Made by a program: the position numbers and the translations under genes. From Dyadobacter pollutisoli (GTDB taxonomy: Bacteria > Bacteroidota > Bacteroidia > Cytophagales > Spirosomataceae): a DNA stretch of 64,000 nucleotides. This document shows, one piece after another, positions 9,171-17,790 of this stretch; the first letter of the stretch is position 1; each line of letters opens with the position of its first letter. The stretch lies in the NCBI RefSeq assembly GCF_026625565.1, contig NZ_CP112998.1, forward strand, positions 2,482,501-2,546,500, given 5' to 3'. The notes below the pieces were generated by a model, which made no database searches, had not been told where the DNA came from, and saw only the letters and a program-made list of their open reading frames with translations.

Positions 9171-12100
9171 ATGATTAAGAACCTGCTTTTTTTCAGCTTA
9201 CGCAACCGGTGGGTTGTGATAGCGGTCAGCGTTGTGCTGATGGGGGTTGGATACTGGTGTTTTACCCAACTCAAAATAGAGGCTTATCCCGATATCGCCG
9301 ATACCAATGTAATCGTGATTGCCCAATATCCCGGCAGGGCTGCCGAGGAGGTAGAGCAACAGGTTACGGTGCCCATTGAAAGGGCTTTGCAAAACACGCC
9401 TAATGTACTGGATCGAAGGAGCCGTACCATTTTCGGGTTGTCGGTAGTACAGCTTACATTCAAAGATGGCACAGACGATTACTTTGCCCGGCAGCAAGTT
9501 AACGAACGTCTGGCATCAGCAGAATTGCCCGACGGCGTCGCACCAGAGCTCGCTCCATTGTCGACGGCGGTCGGTGAAATATTGCGTTATGTAGTGGAAG
9601 CACCGGCAAGTTACAGTCCTACCCAGCTGCGTGATTTGCAAGACTGGGTGATTAAGCCCGCGTTACTACAAGTACCTGGCATTGCAGATGTGACCACTTT
9701 TGGCGGTCCATTGAAACAATTCCATATCATTACCTCTCCCGAAAAATTGGTCAAATACGGCCTGTCGCTGCAAAATGTGATGGACGCCATTAATGTCAAC
9801 AACCAGAATACGGGTGGTAATGTGATCTCGCGTGGGGGCCAGGGATTTGCGATCCGCGGATTGGGCGCTATTAAAAACGAGCAGGACATTCAGAATATCG
9901 TTTTGAAATCCGACAATGGCGTGCCTGTATTCGTACGCGACGTAGCAACTGTTGAAATCACCCCTCCACCTCCAAGCGGGGTTATGGGTTACACCATTAC
10001 ACAGGATAAAGTGGACGTCAGCAGCGGTGTGGAAGGGATTATTCTTTTGCGGCGGTATGAAAATCCCAGTGAGGTATTGAAGGTATTGAAAGAAAAAATG
10101 GCGGATTTGGAAACCAGCGAGCTTCCCGAAGGTGTTCACTTGCGGCCACTGTACGACCGCAGCTTTTTGATCGATCATTCGCTGGAAACCGTTGCGCATA
10201 CGCTGTTTGAAGGCATATCAATTGTAGTAATATTGCTCATTTTTTTCCTGGGCAGCATTCGTAGTGCGCTGGTCGTTGCATTGACCATTCCATTCTCACT
10301 GCTCTTTGCGTTTATATTAATGCGTTTGAGCGGTATCCCGGCGAATTTGCTGTCACTGGGTGCCATTGACTTTGGTATCATCGTGGACGGCGCCTGCGTC
10401 ATGGCCGAGCACCTGATCCGAAAGTACCGGACCGCGACGATCGAGGAGAAACAGCAGGGAATTGTCAAAATCACATTGCTTTCGGCGCAGGAAGTAGGAA
10501 GGGAAATATTCTTCTCTGTTACGATCATTATACTGGCCTACATGCCTATTTTGCTCATGACCCGCGTGGAAGGCAAGCTCTTCTCTCCCATGGCTTTAAC
10601 GTTAGCATTTGCGGTGATTGGCTCCATGCTGGCAGCACTCACATTCATTCCGGTGCTAATTTCTTTCGCATACAAAAAAGCACTCTCCGACCCGGAAAAA
10701 CCCATAAAAGAGCATAAGAATTTCATCCTGGATTTCATGACGAATTCCTATTCCAAATCGTTAGCCGGGTTTTTGAAACATTATAAAACCACTGTCATTG
10801 TCGGGTTCAGCCTGGTGACCATTCTGGTGCTGTTTGGATTAAAACTTGGAACTGAATTTCTGCCTACGCTGGACGAGGGTTCCATTTTTCTTCGGGGCAA
10901 TTTTCCTTCCGGCATTACCATTCAGGAAAATGCCAGCTATGCTCCGAAAATTCGTAAAATCATCTCCAAATATCCACAGATCGCGTTTGTGATTACCCAA
11001 ACCGGTAGAAATGACGACGGTACCGATCCATTTCCGGCCAACAGGAACGAAATCCTGGTGGGTTTGAAAGACTATGAACTTTGGAGTAAAACCATCACCA
11101 AAAAAGAGCTGGTAGAGAAAATCAAGCACGATCTGCAAATGCAGCTTCCTGCGGTTTCATTTTCATCCGGCCAGCCCATCATCGACCAGGTCATGGAAAT
11201 CGTGACCGGTAGCGCAGCCGACCTGGCCGTATCAGTCGTAGGCGATGACCTTACCATGATGCGCCAGAAGGCAGAGGCGATCGCGAAAATCGTTAAAAGT
11301 ACACCCGGTGCCGACAATGTCAATATTGAGCAGGAAGGCCCTCAGGAGCAATTGGCGATCAATATTAACCGCGAAGCTGCGGCCCGGTTCGGGATCAATG
11401 TGGCTGATATTCAGAATATGATCGAGGCCGCGATCGGCGGAAAAACGATTTCAACATTATACGACGGCACCAAACGCTACGACATCGTGATCCGGTTTTT
11501 GCCTAAATACCGCAATTCGATCGACGCCATTAAAAATGTTCAGGTACCCTCGCTCACGGGCGCACTCGTACCCATGAGCCAGCTGGCAGATATCCACTTT
11601 ATGGAGGGCCAGACCAACATTTACCGGTACGGCAGCAAACGAATGGTGACCGTGCGCACCAACATCCGCGGACGAGACCAGGGCGGTTTTGTAGCCGAAT
11701 TACAGAAAAAACTGAACGCTCAAGTGCATGTTCCAAAAGGTTATAGCATCATTTACGGAGGCCAGTACGAAAACCTGGAACGCGCTGGCAAACAGCTTGC
11801 ATTCACCATTCCGCTGACGATTGTGATGGTATTTCTGTTTCTTTTTATGCTTTTCAAAAACCTGTCGCATACCATGGTGACGATCAGCTGCATTCTTTTT
11901 GCACTGGGCGGAGGAATCGGGGCGCTGCTGCTGAGGGGGTATTATTTCAATGTTTCGGCAGGTGTAGGTTTTGTGAGCATATTTGGTATTTCGGTTATGG
12001 CGGGGGTTTTGCTGGTCTCGGCGCTTAACCGGGCCATGCAAGACCAGGAAAATAATACCGAACAACGTGTTTTAGATGCTTCCACGGAACAGCTCCGCGC

Positions 12101-12314
12101 GTTACTATCGATCCTGGTCGTGGCCATTATCGGCCTTGTTCCGGCTGCTATCTCCACCGGCATCGGTTCGGATGTACAGCGCCCGCTGGCGACGGTCATC
12201 ATCGGCGGACTGACCAGTACCCTTCTGTTCGCCCCGGTACTGCTTCCACCGTTGTTTTTATGGGCCGAAAAGACGCGCAAACCAAAGAAAGCAGAGGAAG
12301 TACTTGAATTGTAA
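9171..12314 (+). CDS. CusA/CzcA-family heavy-metal RND efflux pump
   Basis: This 1047-residue inner-membrane proton-driven pump exports metal ions through the adaptor and channel encoded upstream. The fold has 12 membrane helices and two large periplasmic loops. The sequence begins with a typical FFSLRNRWVVI helix and contains KIEAYPDI and YPGRAAEEVEQQVT, hallmarks of the HME branch. The proton-relay helix reads DFGIIVDGACVMAEH, with D400, D406 and E413, close to the divalent-cation HME signature DFG-x3-DGA but with AEH where VEN is usual. This favours zinc, cobalt or cadmium over copper or silver, but the ion cannot be settled from sequence. The ATG is one base after the DUF190 stop. Confidence 0.92.
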   Translation: MIKNLLFFSLRNRWVVIAVSVVLMGVGYWCFTQLKIEAYPDIADTNVIVIAQYPGRAAEEVEQQVTVPIERALQNTPNVLDRRSRTIFGLSVVQLTFKDGTDDYFARQQVNERLASAELPDGVAPELAPLSTAVGEILRYVVEAPASYSPTQLRDLQDWVIKPALLQVPGIADVTTFGGPLKQFHIITSPEKLVKYGLSLQNVMDAINVNNQNTGGNVISRGGQGFAIRGLGAIKNEQDIQNIVLKSDNGVPVFVRDVATVEITPPPPSGVMGYTITQDKVDVSSGVEGIILLRRYENPSEVLKVLKEKMADLETSELPEGVHLRPLYDRSFLIDHSLETVAHTLFEGISIVVILLIFFLGSIRSALVVALTIPFSLLFAFILMRLSGIPANLLSLGAIDFGIIVDGACVMAEHLIRKYRTATIEEKQQGIVKITLLSAQEVGREIFFSVTIIILAYMPILLMTRVEGKLFSPMALTLAFAVIGSMLAALTFIPVLISFAYKKALSDPEKPIKEHKNFILDFMTNSYSKSLAGFLKHYKTTVIVGFSLVTILVLFGLKLGTEFLPTLDEGSIFLRGNFPSGITIQENASYAPKIRKIISKYPQIAFVITQTGRNDDGTDPFPANRNEILVGLKDYELWSKTITKKELVEKIKHDLQMQLPAVSFSSGQPIIDQVMEIVTGSAADLAVSVVGDDLTMMRQKAEAIAKIVKSTPGADNVNIEQEGPQEQLAININREAAARFGINVADIQNMIEAAIGGKTISTLYDGTKRYDIVIRFLPKYRNSIDAIKNVQVPSLTGALVPMSQLADIHFMEGQTNIYRYGSKRMVTVRTNIRGRDQGGFVAELQKKLNAQVHVPKGYSIIYGGQYENLERAGKQLAFTIPLTIVMVFLFLFMLFKNLSHTMVTISCILFALGGGIGALLLRGYYFNVSAGVGFVSIFGISVMAGVLLVSALNRAMQDQENNTEQRVLDASTEQLRALLSILVVAIIGLVPAAISTGIGSDVQRPLATVIIGGLTSTLLFAPVLLPPLFLWAEKTRKPKKAEEVLEL

Positions 12315-12370
12315 TTCGTATCTGAAAAAGCATAATTTTGTGGAGTTTCACATTTATCCGACACACTAGT

Positions 12371-12754
12371 ATGGTCAAAAAGAATTCAATTCTGGAAGCA
12401 AGACGCTATCTTGATAATGCCAGGGCCATTTTGAGAGAAAAGGCACTGAAAGAGGACGAATATTATCAGGACGAAAAATATGTAAAACTGGCAGGACATG
12501 CTGCCTATGCAGGTGTTTTGGTAGCCCTCGATTCATTGTTAGGCGACAAAAAGAAAGGCAGAAAGGAAGTGTCGTGGTACAAAGAGCAGCTTGCCGCGAT
12601 GGATAAAAGAGTGCTTAAACATTTTATCAGCGCTTACGACCTGCTGCATTTGTCAATGAGCTACGATGGGAATCCTGAAACCGCAGTTGCCCAACTTGGT
12701 CTGAAACGTGCGGAGGAAATCATCACTTGGGTAGAGACCAGGGGCTGCGCTTAG
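12371..12754 (+). CDS. DUF5618-type small helical protein
   Basis: This 127-residue, mostly helical and charged protein resembles the DUF5618 family of Bacteroidota (ARRYLDNARAILREKA, then DEKYVKLAGHAAYAGVLVALD). Family members look like HEPN-type helical bundles, but no enzymatic motif is clear here and the function is unknown. The ATG at 12371 follows the pump gene by 56 bases, and a good terminator follows the stop. It may be read through from the efflux operon or use its own promoter. The match to DUF5618 is from memory of the family pattern and is moderately sure. Confidence 0.65.
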   Translation: MVKKNSILEARRYLDNARAILREKALKEDEYYQDEKYVKLAGHAAYAGVLVALDSLLGDKKKGRKEVSWYKEQLAAMDKRVLKHFISAYDLLHLSMSYDGNPETAVAQLGLKRAEEIITWVETRGCA

Positions 12755-12778
12755 AGGTCATTAGAATAATATAAAAAT

Positions 12779-12813
12779 AAGCCGGTGTAATCTCATTTAC
12801 ATCGGCTTATTTG
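12779..12813 (+). terminator. Rho-independent terminator after the efflux/DUF5618 genes
   Basis: A 12-bp stem (AAGCCGGTGTAA with TTACATCGGCTT, one G-T pair) encloses a six-base loop and is followed by TATTTGTTTTG. The stem occupies 12779-12790 and 12797-12808. Confidence 0.8.
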
Positions 12814-12957
12814 TTTTGTAACGCATTCATAATGATTACCTTTTAATAAGAAAAGGCATGTATAACTGCCGATTTTTAGTTAAATTTCCTCTGCATATCA
12901 TTTGCTGCGTTTGCCCGAATACCAAAAGTTACAAGCTATACACTTTAAATTGAAACT

Positions 12958-13593
12958 ATGATGAAACTGTTACCAACACTCCTCTCTATACTTATTTCGA
13001 CTACCCTTTTTGCACAAAACACCACGGATGCCATTGCAGGCGAATATCATCTGCAGGGTGTGATGGAAACCGCCTCGGCCATCCTGCTCAAACCTGACAA
13101 TACATTCGAAATCTTCTTCTCTTACGGTGCGATGGACCGCCAGGGAAGCGGAAAATGGGCACTGGACAACGGTAAGATCATCCTGAACAGCCGCACACGG
13201 CCCGACGCTGATTTTTCGCTGATCAGCAGCAAAATGGAGGCTGACAGTTTCACTACCGTTAAAATCGTGGATCAGAACACACAACTCCTACCGCATTTTG
13301 AAGCCCTGATCAAGACAAAAGATGGCGAAAAATATGGTAAAATGAACCAGGAAGGCATTTACCAGATTCCCAAGACCAAAACCAGTGCTATTGAACTCTT
13401 TTTCAACTTCGCCCCGGAGCGGTACTCTTCATTTCCTGTCAAAACGGACGACAATTATTTTGAGTTTAAAATAGAACCCTGGATCGTCGAAATTTTCGTT
13501 GAGAACGTCGTATTGTCAGTCAGTAAAAAGGGCCTGACCGGCGAACATCCATTGCTGAAGGGTAATGCCTTTTCCTATGTCAAAATGAAGTAG
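12958..13593 (+). CDS. Secreted protein of unknown function
   Basis: This 211-residue protein starts with a clear signal peptide ending at LFAQ, so it is exported to the periplasm or outer membrane. The rest is beta-rich. The first half (GEYHLQGVMETASAILLKPDNTFEIFFSYG) resembles the lipocalin-like pattern of many Bacteroidota exported proteins, in which a strand-turn-strand unit reports a 'plain' value against a cost. I do not recognise a named family. There are two ATG codons in a row at 12958 and 12961. It stands alone between a terminator and a convergent gene nine bases after its stop. Confidence 0.7.
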   Translation: MMKLLPTLLSILISTTLFAQNTTDAIAGEYHLQGVMETASAILLKPDNTFEIFFSYGAMDRQGSGKWALDNGKIILNSRTRPDADFSLISSKMEADSFTTVKIVDQNTQLLPHFEALIKTKDGEKYGKMNQEGIYQIPKTKTSAIELFFNFAPERYSSFPVKTDDNYFEFKIEPWIVEIFVENVVLSVSKKGLTGEHPLLKGNAFSYVKMK

Positions 13594-13602
13594 CAGTTTA
13601 GG

Positions 13603-14286
13603 TTATACATATTGCCGGCCAGCGACGGTTTCTATGTCGCTGACTTCCAATATCCTTTTATCATAGCCAAACCTGGTTACATGGATCATTGCCTGTCCTA
13701 ACTCACTAAGCAATGTGCCTGAATTGGGAAACAACTTCTTTAAAACCGGGTAAAGCCAGCCAATGTATTTGTATAACGTCAATACGTTTTTCAAACCAGG
13801 GGTCGGATGGAGATAACCAGGCCTGAATGCAAACACCTGACTAAAAGGGAGTTTCATAAGGTCATTCTCCGTTTTGCCTTTCACTCTTGCCCACATTGAT
13901 TTTCCCTTTTCGGTACTATCTGTGCTCGCACCGGAAACATAGCAGAAGGTCATGTCGGGGTTTTGCCGGCTGAGCACTTCTGCTACGTGCATGGTCAGCG
14001 TGTAGGTCATCTTTGTATACTCGGGCTCTTTCATGCCCACAGAAGACACGCCCAGACAGAAATAGCAGGCATTATAGCCGGAAAGCTGGCTTTCAATGGG
14101 CGAAATATCGAAAAAATCTGCGTGAACGATTTCTTTAAGTTTAGGATGGGTGACGCCCGATGGCTTTCTGTTGATGATCAGTACCGATTCTACCTCAGGA
14201 TGCTGCAGACATTCGTGCAATACGCCTTCCCCTACCATACCCGTCACACCTGTGACAATCGCTTTTATTTTACCGCTGAGAGCCAT
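13603..14286 (-). CDS. NAD(P)-binding Rossmann protein, atypical SDR
   Basis: This 227-residue protein has the nucleotide-binding pattern TGVTGMVGEG at residues 12-21 and belongs to the epimerase/HTATIP2-like atypical SDR group. A serine-containing YVSGASTDSTEKG stretch sits where the catalytic serine of extended SDRs lies, and a KGKTENDLMKLPF helix follows with the lysine. The classical YxxxK pair is not obvious (WARVKGKTE), so its activity may differ from a standard dehydrogenase. The ATG is at 14286. It is 29 bases downstream of the next SDR gene and probably in the same operon, under control of the AraC regulator further upstream. The substrate is unknown. Confidence 0.8.
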   Translation of the reverse strand: MALSGKIKAIVTGVTGMVGEGVLHECLQHPEVESVLIINRKPSGVTHPKLKEIVHADFFDISPIESQLSGYNACYFCLGVSSVGMKEPEYTKMTYTLTMHVAEVLSRQNPDMTFCYVSGASTDSTEKGKSMWARVKGKTENDLMKLPFSQVFAFRPGYLHPTPGLKNVLTLYKYIGWLYPVLKKLFPNSGTLLSELGQAMIHVTRFGYDKRILEVSDIETVAGRQYV

Positions 14287-14315
14287 TTTCCAATCTGTTT
14301 TAATGCTAATGCTAT

Positions 14316-15170
14316 TTACACATTTGCAGTTTCAAAACCAGTGGAAACGGTTAGATCTTTCCAGGTCGCCAGATCCTGCTGTACGGCTTGGATTTTGACA
14401 TGTGCCATGTCAAATGCATCCTGGCCCAGAAACAGGTTCAATGGAGGATTTGCTTCGGAGGCGATACGGATCAATGCATCAGCCGCTTTTTCAGGATCGC
14501 CGGCCTGCGCACCATTAATGTCCTCTTGATGCGCCCTCTGAATTTCACGAACTTCTTTGTAGTCGGCAATTTCGTTTTTGGGAACACCCAATGAGCCGGA
14601 AGTAAGGAAACTGGTGCGGAAATAGCCCGGCTCTACCACGGTTACTTTAATGCCGAATGGCCTCATTTCCGCTGCCAGAGATTCGGAGAAACCAACTACT
14701 GCAAACTTCGTAGCGCAGTAAATTGCAAATCCCGGGAAATCGCCATAAAAGCCCCCAATTGAAGCAATGTTGAAGATGTGACCGGACTGCTGCGCCCGCA
14801 GGTAAGGTAATGCTTTACGTATAACATTGAGCGAACCGAACACATTAATGTCAAAATTAGCGCGCGTTTCTTCGTCCGTCAGTTCTTCAATACTGCCTGT
14901 GAGCCCATATCCGGCGTTGTTGACGATCACGTCAACCTGTCCGAAGGTAGCGACCGTTTTTTCAATGGCCTCCTGAACACTGGCTTCACTTTTGAGATCA
15001 GCCGCCAGCGGCAAAAACAATTCACTTGCCGTGCCGACAGCTTGTTTCAAATCTTCGATATTTCTGGAAGTAGCGGCAACTCTGATACCATTTGCAAGTA
15101 ACTTTTGAACCAATGTAAGTCCCAGGCCTTTGGAAGCTCCGGTGACAAACCATACTTTGTTGTTTTCCAT
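14316..15170 (-). CDS. Short-chain dehydrogenase/reductase
   Basis: This 284-residue classical SDR should be a soluble NAD(P)-dependent oxidoreductase. It shows the TGASKGLG cofactor loop, the NNAGYG motif and the YCATK active site (Tyr and Lys), with the partner serine in NIASIGGFYG. The ATG at 15170 places the Rossmann strand right at the N-terminus; an upstream start would add 30 residues of no clear function. It lies 87 bases after an AraC regulator gene on the same strand, and the spacer carries two copies of a TTCAAACA element also found upstream of that regulator. Regulation by the AraC protein is therefore likely. The substrate is unknown. Confidence 0.9.
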   Translation of the reverse strand: MENNKVWFVTGASKGLGLTLVQKLLANGIRVAATSRNIEDLKQAVGTASELFLPLAADLKSEASVQEAIEKTVATFGQVDVIVNNAGYGLTGSIEELTDEETRANFDINVFGSLNVIRKALPYLRAQQSGHIFNIASIGGFYGDFPGFAIYCATKFAVVGFSESLAAEMRPFGIKVTVVEPGYFRTSFLTSGSLGVPKNEIADYKEVREIQRAHQEDINGAQAGDPEKAADALIRIASEANPPLNLFLGQDAFDMAHVKIQAVQQDLATWKDLTVSTGFETANV

Positions 15171-15234
15171 TTTGTTTGTTTGATTAATTAACAAAACAAA
15201 ATTAGTCGACAAGCCGCAGGAGAATATTGCGGGG

Positions 15235-15263
15235 TTCAAACAGATACTTGCGAAATTCAAACA
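15235..15263. promoter_or_regulatory. Paired TTCAAACA elements upstream of the SDR gene
   Basis: TTCAAACA occurs at 15235-15242 and again at 15256-15263, 21 bp apart, which is two helical turns. The second copy sits in a longer CGAAATTCAAACA stretch identical to one at 16172-16184 upstream of the AraC gene. The spacing and sharing suggest binding sites for the AraC-family regulator. Confidence 0.45.
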
Positions 15264-16159
15264 ATGCGATAAGAACCTGGCGTTTGACTGGTCTGTTTCT
15301 TGAAAAAGTTATTGAAATGCGCCGGCTCTTCAAAGCCCAGACTGTAACTGATCTCTGAAATATTCCAGTTGGTATGCCTCAGCAATGCAATGGCTTCACT
15401 TGCAATCCGCTCTGAAATGTGGGCAGTCGTGGTCTTACCCGTCGTTTCCCGGATCGCCCGGTTCAGGTGATTTACGTGGACGGAAAGTTGCTCGGCAAAA
15501 TCATTAGCCGACCGCAAGCTAAAACGCTGAGAGGGTGATTCGATAGGAAACTGCCGTTCCAACAGCTCAGTGAACACGGAAGTAATGCGAGAATTGGCAT
15601 TGGGATGCTGGTACAATGATTCCGAAGGCTGCATTTTCAGCGCGCAATGGATCAGTTCTGTCACGTAGTTTCTGATCAGATCATATTTGTAAGGATAATC
15701 GGACTCAATCTCTTCCAGCATTTTTTCAAATATCCTGCTCAGGTTCTCGTCCTGGGCGTCAGAAAGAATGTAGGCAGGCTTTCCGCCTGGTGCAAACATG
15801 GGCAGCTCATTCACACTTCCCCGCATCTTTTCTACGAAAAAACCTTCTTTAAAGATACAGAAGTACCCGCTCCCCACACCGCAGCCGGATTCCCAGGTGT
15901 AGGGAACCTGCGGATTGAAGAAGATCAATGTCGAACCGTCCACTTCAAGACTTTTGTCGGCATAATGGTAAATATTCTTTCCCCTGATCAGCGCGATTTT
16001 GTAAAAGTCCCTGCGGGTGTATTTAATCGGCACTGCATTGGGCCCAACGGCATCCGCCATATTGAAAACATTGAAATGACCAATGTCCTGTTGGAGGTTA
16101 TCCGGTAACCAGTTGAGCTTATGCTGGTAAAATTCTTCGAGTGTTTCGATTGCTGCCAT
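15257..16159 (-). CDS. AraC-family transcriptional regulator
   Basis: This 300-residue regulator has an N-terminal cupin-like sensor domain (about 30-120) and a C-terminal AraC double helix-turn-helix (about 200-300), ending in the family signature SYSLGFEEPAHFNNFFKKQ followed by a TPGSYR stretch. Such proteins usually activate adjacent genes on ligand binding. The ATG is at 16159. It precedes the two SDR genes on the same strand. A shared CGAAATTCAAACA motif in its own upstream region and before the SDR gene supports autoregulation and control of the SDR pair. The inducer cannot be told. Confidence 0.9.
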   Translation of the reverse strand: MAAIETLEEFYQHKLNWLPDNLQQDIGHFNVFNMADAVGPNAVPIKYTRRDFYKIALIRGKNIYHYADKSLEVDGSTLIFFNPQVPYTWESGCGVGSGYFCIFKEGFFVEKMRGSVNELPMFAPGGKPAYILSDAQDENLSRIFEKMLEEIESDYPYKYDLIRNYVTELIHCALKMQPSESLYQHPNANSRITSVFTELLERQFPIESPSQRFSLRSANDFAEQLSVHVNHLNRAIRETTGKTTTAHISERIASEAIALLRHTNWNISEISYSLGFEEPAHFNNFFKKQTSQTPGSYRIV

Positions 16160-16171
16160 AAAACAAAGTTA

Positions 16172-16207
16172 CGAAATTCAAACAGACAACATTCAACGAA
16201 ATTTGAA
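16172..16207. promoter_or_regulatory. Candidate AraC autoregulatory site
   Basis: CGAAATTCAAACA lies at 16172-16184 just upstream of the AraC start, with an inverted TTTGAA at 16202-16207. The 13-base match to the site before the SDR gene is the reason for the call. Confidence 0.4.
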
Positions 16208-16223
16208 ATAATGCTTTCCAATA

Positions 16224-16883
16224 CTAATTCGTCGAAACCCTGTTCTTATCGGTCATATGCGCCAATGAAAGAATGATGGCTTGTAAAACTGCGAACGAAA
16301 CGAACAGCACAGGAATCGAATCTTCTGGCGGCGGGCCAAACATATTATATAGATTAGCCACTACAAAAAACGCCACCAGGCTCCATAATCCCCATTTGCC
16401 TTTGTTGTTCAAAGCTTTCGTGCTTGTAGCGTACAGATAGACGCCCGCAAAAAACAACGCACTTTCGATCAGCAGCGTGAGGCTGAGTGAATTCCAAAGC
16501 CCCAACCCTACTTTTGTATCACCAAAAAGTGTTAGCGGCAAATCGGCGGTGTGCACCACGAAATCCAGAAACCAGTGGCTTAGTACCGCCAGGCCCACTA
16601 CAATGGCACTCCGGCTGTCTTTTTTGAAAAACCAATACACCAGACCAGCTAATAATCCCCACACCACGCCCATCACCAGGCTATGTGTAAATGGATAATG
16701 AACAAATTCGAAAGGTGTTACTTCGGTGAACCCAGGATGGACCTTCACCTGCTCGACATTGAAGAGAAGCAAAAACGGCCACAGAATATCAACAAATTCC
16801 ACGGCAACAAAAAGGGTTAACAATGAAACCCGGGGAGCTACTTTTTTCACTCCGAACGCTAAACCATAGTGACCTAAAAACAT
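16224..16883 (-). CDS. Membrane-bound DUF457/YdjM-type putative metal-dependent hydrolase
   Basis: This 219-residue protein has about six membrane helices with histidines and aspartates arranged as in the LexA-binding, inner-membrane-associated hydrolase family (PF04307 type): HYGLAFG at the N-terminus, EFVDILWP, HYPFTHS and LSHWFLDFVVH. These residues could form a membrane-embedded metal site. The biochemical activity of the family is not well established. The ATG is at 16883, and the stop lies 64 bases before the AraC gene on the same strand. No functional link to its neighbours is evident. Confidence 0.78.
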   Translation of the reverse strand: MFLGHYGLAFGVKKVAPRVSLLTLFVAVEFVDILWPFLLLFNVEQVKVHPGFTEVTPFEFVHYPFTHSLVMGVVWGLLAGLVYWFFKKDSRSAIVVGLAVLSHWFLDFVVHTADLPLTLFGDTKVGLGLWNSLSLTLLIESALFFAGVYLYATSTKALNNKGKWGLWSLVAFFVVANLYNMFGPPPEDSIPVLFVSFAVLQAIILSLAHMTDKNRVSTN

Positions 16884-16958
16884 ATAACAGCTGGTTGATT
16901 AATGACTCTGTAAAAGTATAATCAACGTTTTCAAAGCCACTTGACCTAGATCAAGAAA

Positions 16959-17528
16959 TCAGATCAGCTGTTTGCGGCGTATCCGGCTGATGGTTTCAGG
17001 AGTCATTCCGAGCATGGAAGCAATGTATTGCAGCGGTACCTGATTGAACAGCTCGCGGTTGGAATCGAACAGAATGTTGTATCGCTGCTCAGCCGTCATG
17101 GACAGGAAAGAAAAAACGCGGTCTTCCAGCGTGCAGAAGCAATGTGCGATGAAGAGTTTCTCGGTGACCGGCCATTTGGGAATGAAATCCCCCAGCCTGT
17201 CGTAATCCGATTTTGCAATGGTATATAAGGTAGTGTCCGCTAGCGCCTGAATGTTCCAACGCGAAGGTTTATCAAATACCAGGCTGGCCAGGTCGCTAAT
17301 GAAATATCCCTTAGTGGAAATCCATTGTGTTACTTCCCTGTCTTCCAGGTCAACGAAGACCCGCAGCATTCCTGACTGAATAAAGCTCAGTTTGTTGCAA
17401 GCCTTGCCTGTTTTAAGGTAGAACTCTCCTTTCTTTACGGTTTCAGGTTTGAAAAAAGACGCAACCCTGACCAGGTCGGCCTGATCAAATTCAAAATACG
17501 TTTGCAGGTATTGTTCGAGTTCTGTCAT
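16959..17528 (-). CDS. Crp/Fnr-family transcriptional regulator
   Basis: This 189-residue protein has a cyclic-nucleotide-binding-like beta-roll (about 20-115, with KKGEFYLKTGKACNKLSFIQSG) and a C-terminal helix-turn-helix (QVPLQYIASMLGMTPETISRIRR). No iron-sulphur cysteine cluster is seen, so it is not an Fnr oxygen sensor. Bacteroidota carry many such regulators, usually with unknown ligands. I chose the ATG at 17528; a TTG at 17549 would add seven residues. It is divergent from the permease gene at 17791, with about 260 bases between them, so it might control that gene. Confidence 0.9.
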   Translation of the reverse strand: MTELEQYLQTYFEFDQADLVRVASFFKPETVKKGEFYLKTGKACNKLSFIQSGMLRVFVDLEDREVTQWISTKGYFISDLASLVFDKPSRWNIQALADTTLYTIAKSDYDRLGDFIPKWPVTEKLFIAHCFCTLEDRVFSFLSMTAEQRYNILFDSNRELFNQVPLQYIASMLGMTPETISRIRRKQLI

Positions 17529-17790
17529 TTTATATACTGGAATGATCAAAGGTATGTGCTATTCATGTTTTGGCAAAACAAATAACCGAGCGATGGTGAT
17601 CTGACGGTCATTTTCGTACAAAAACTGTTCGATTATGGACAACCTAAAAAACTGAACCCACTCTAAATGCTTGATAAGGCATATTTTAGCAATTTGGCAT
17701 ATATTTTATACAAAGAACTATGTTATACAATGTACCGTTTATTAGCCATGAAACTTTATTTAATTTTAGACAGCCAAATCCTACTCTGAC

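Noticed and set aside
17529..17790. A small gene or RNA between the Crp/Fnr gene and the permease
   Set aside because: I found no reading frame with a start and ribosome-binding site and no stable hairpin with a T run. The region is best read as divergent promoters.
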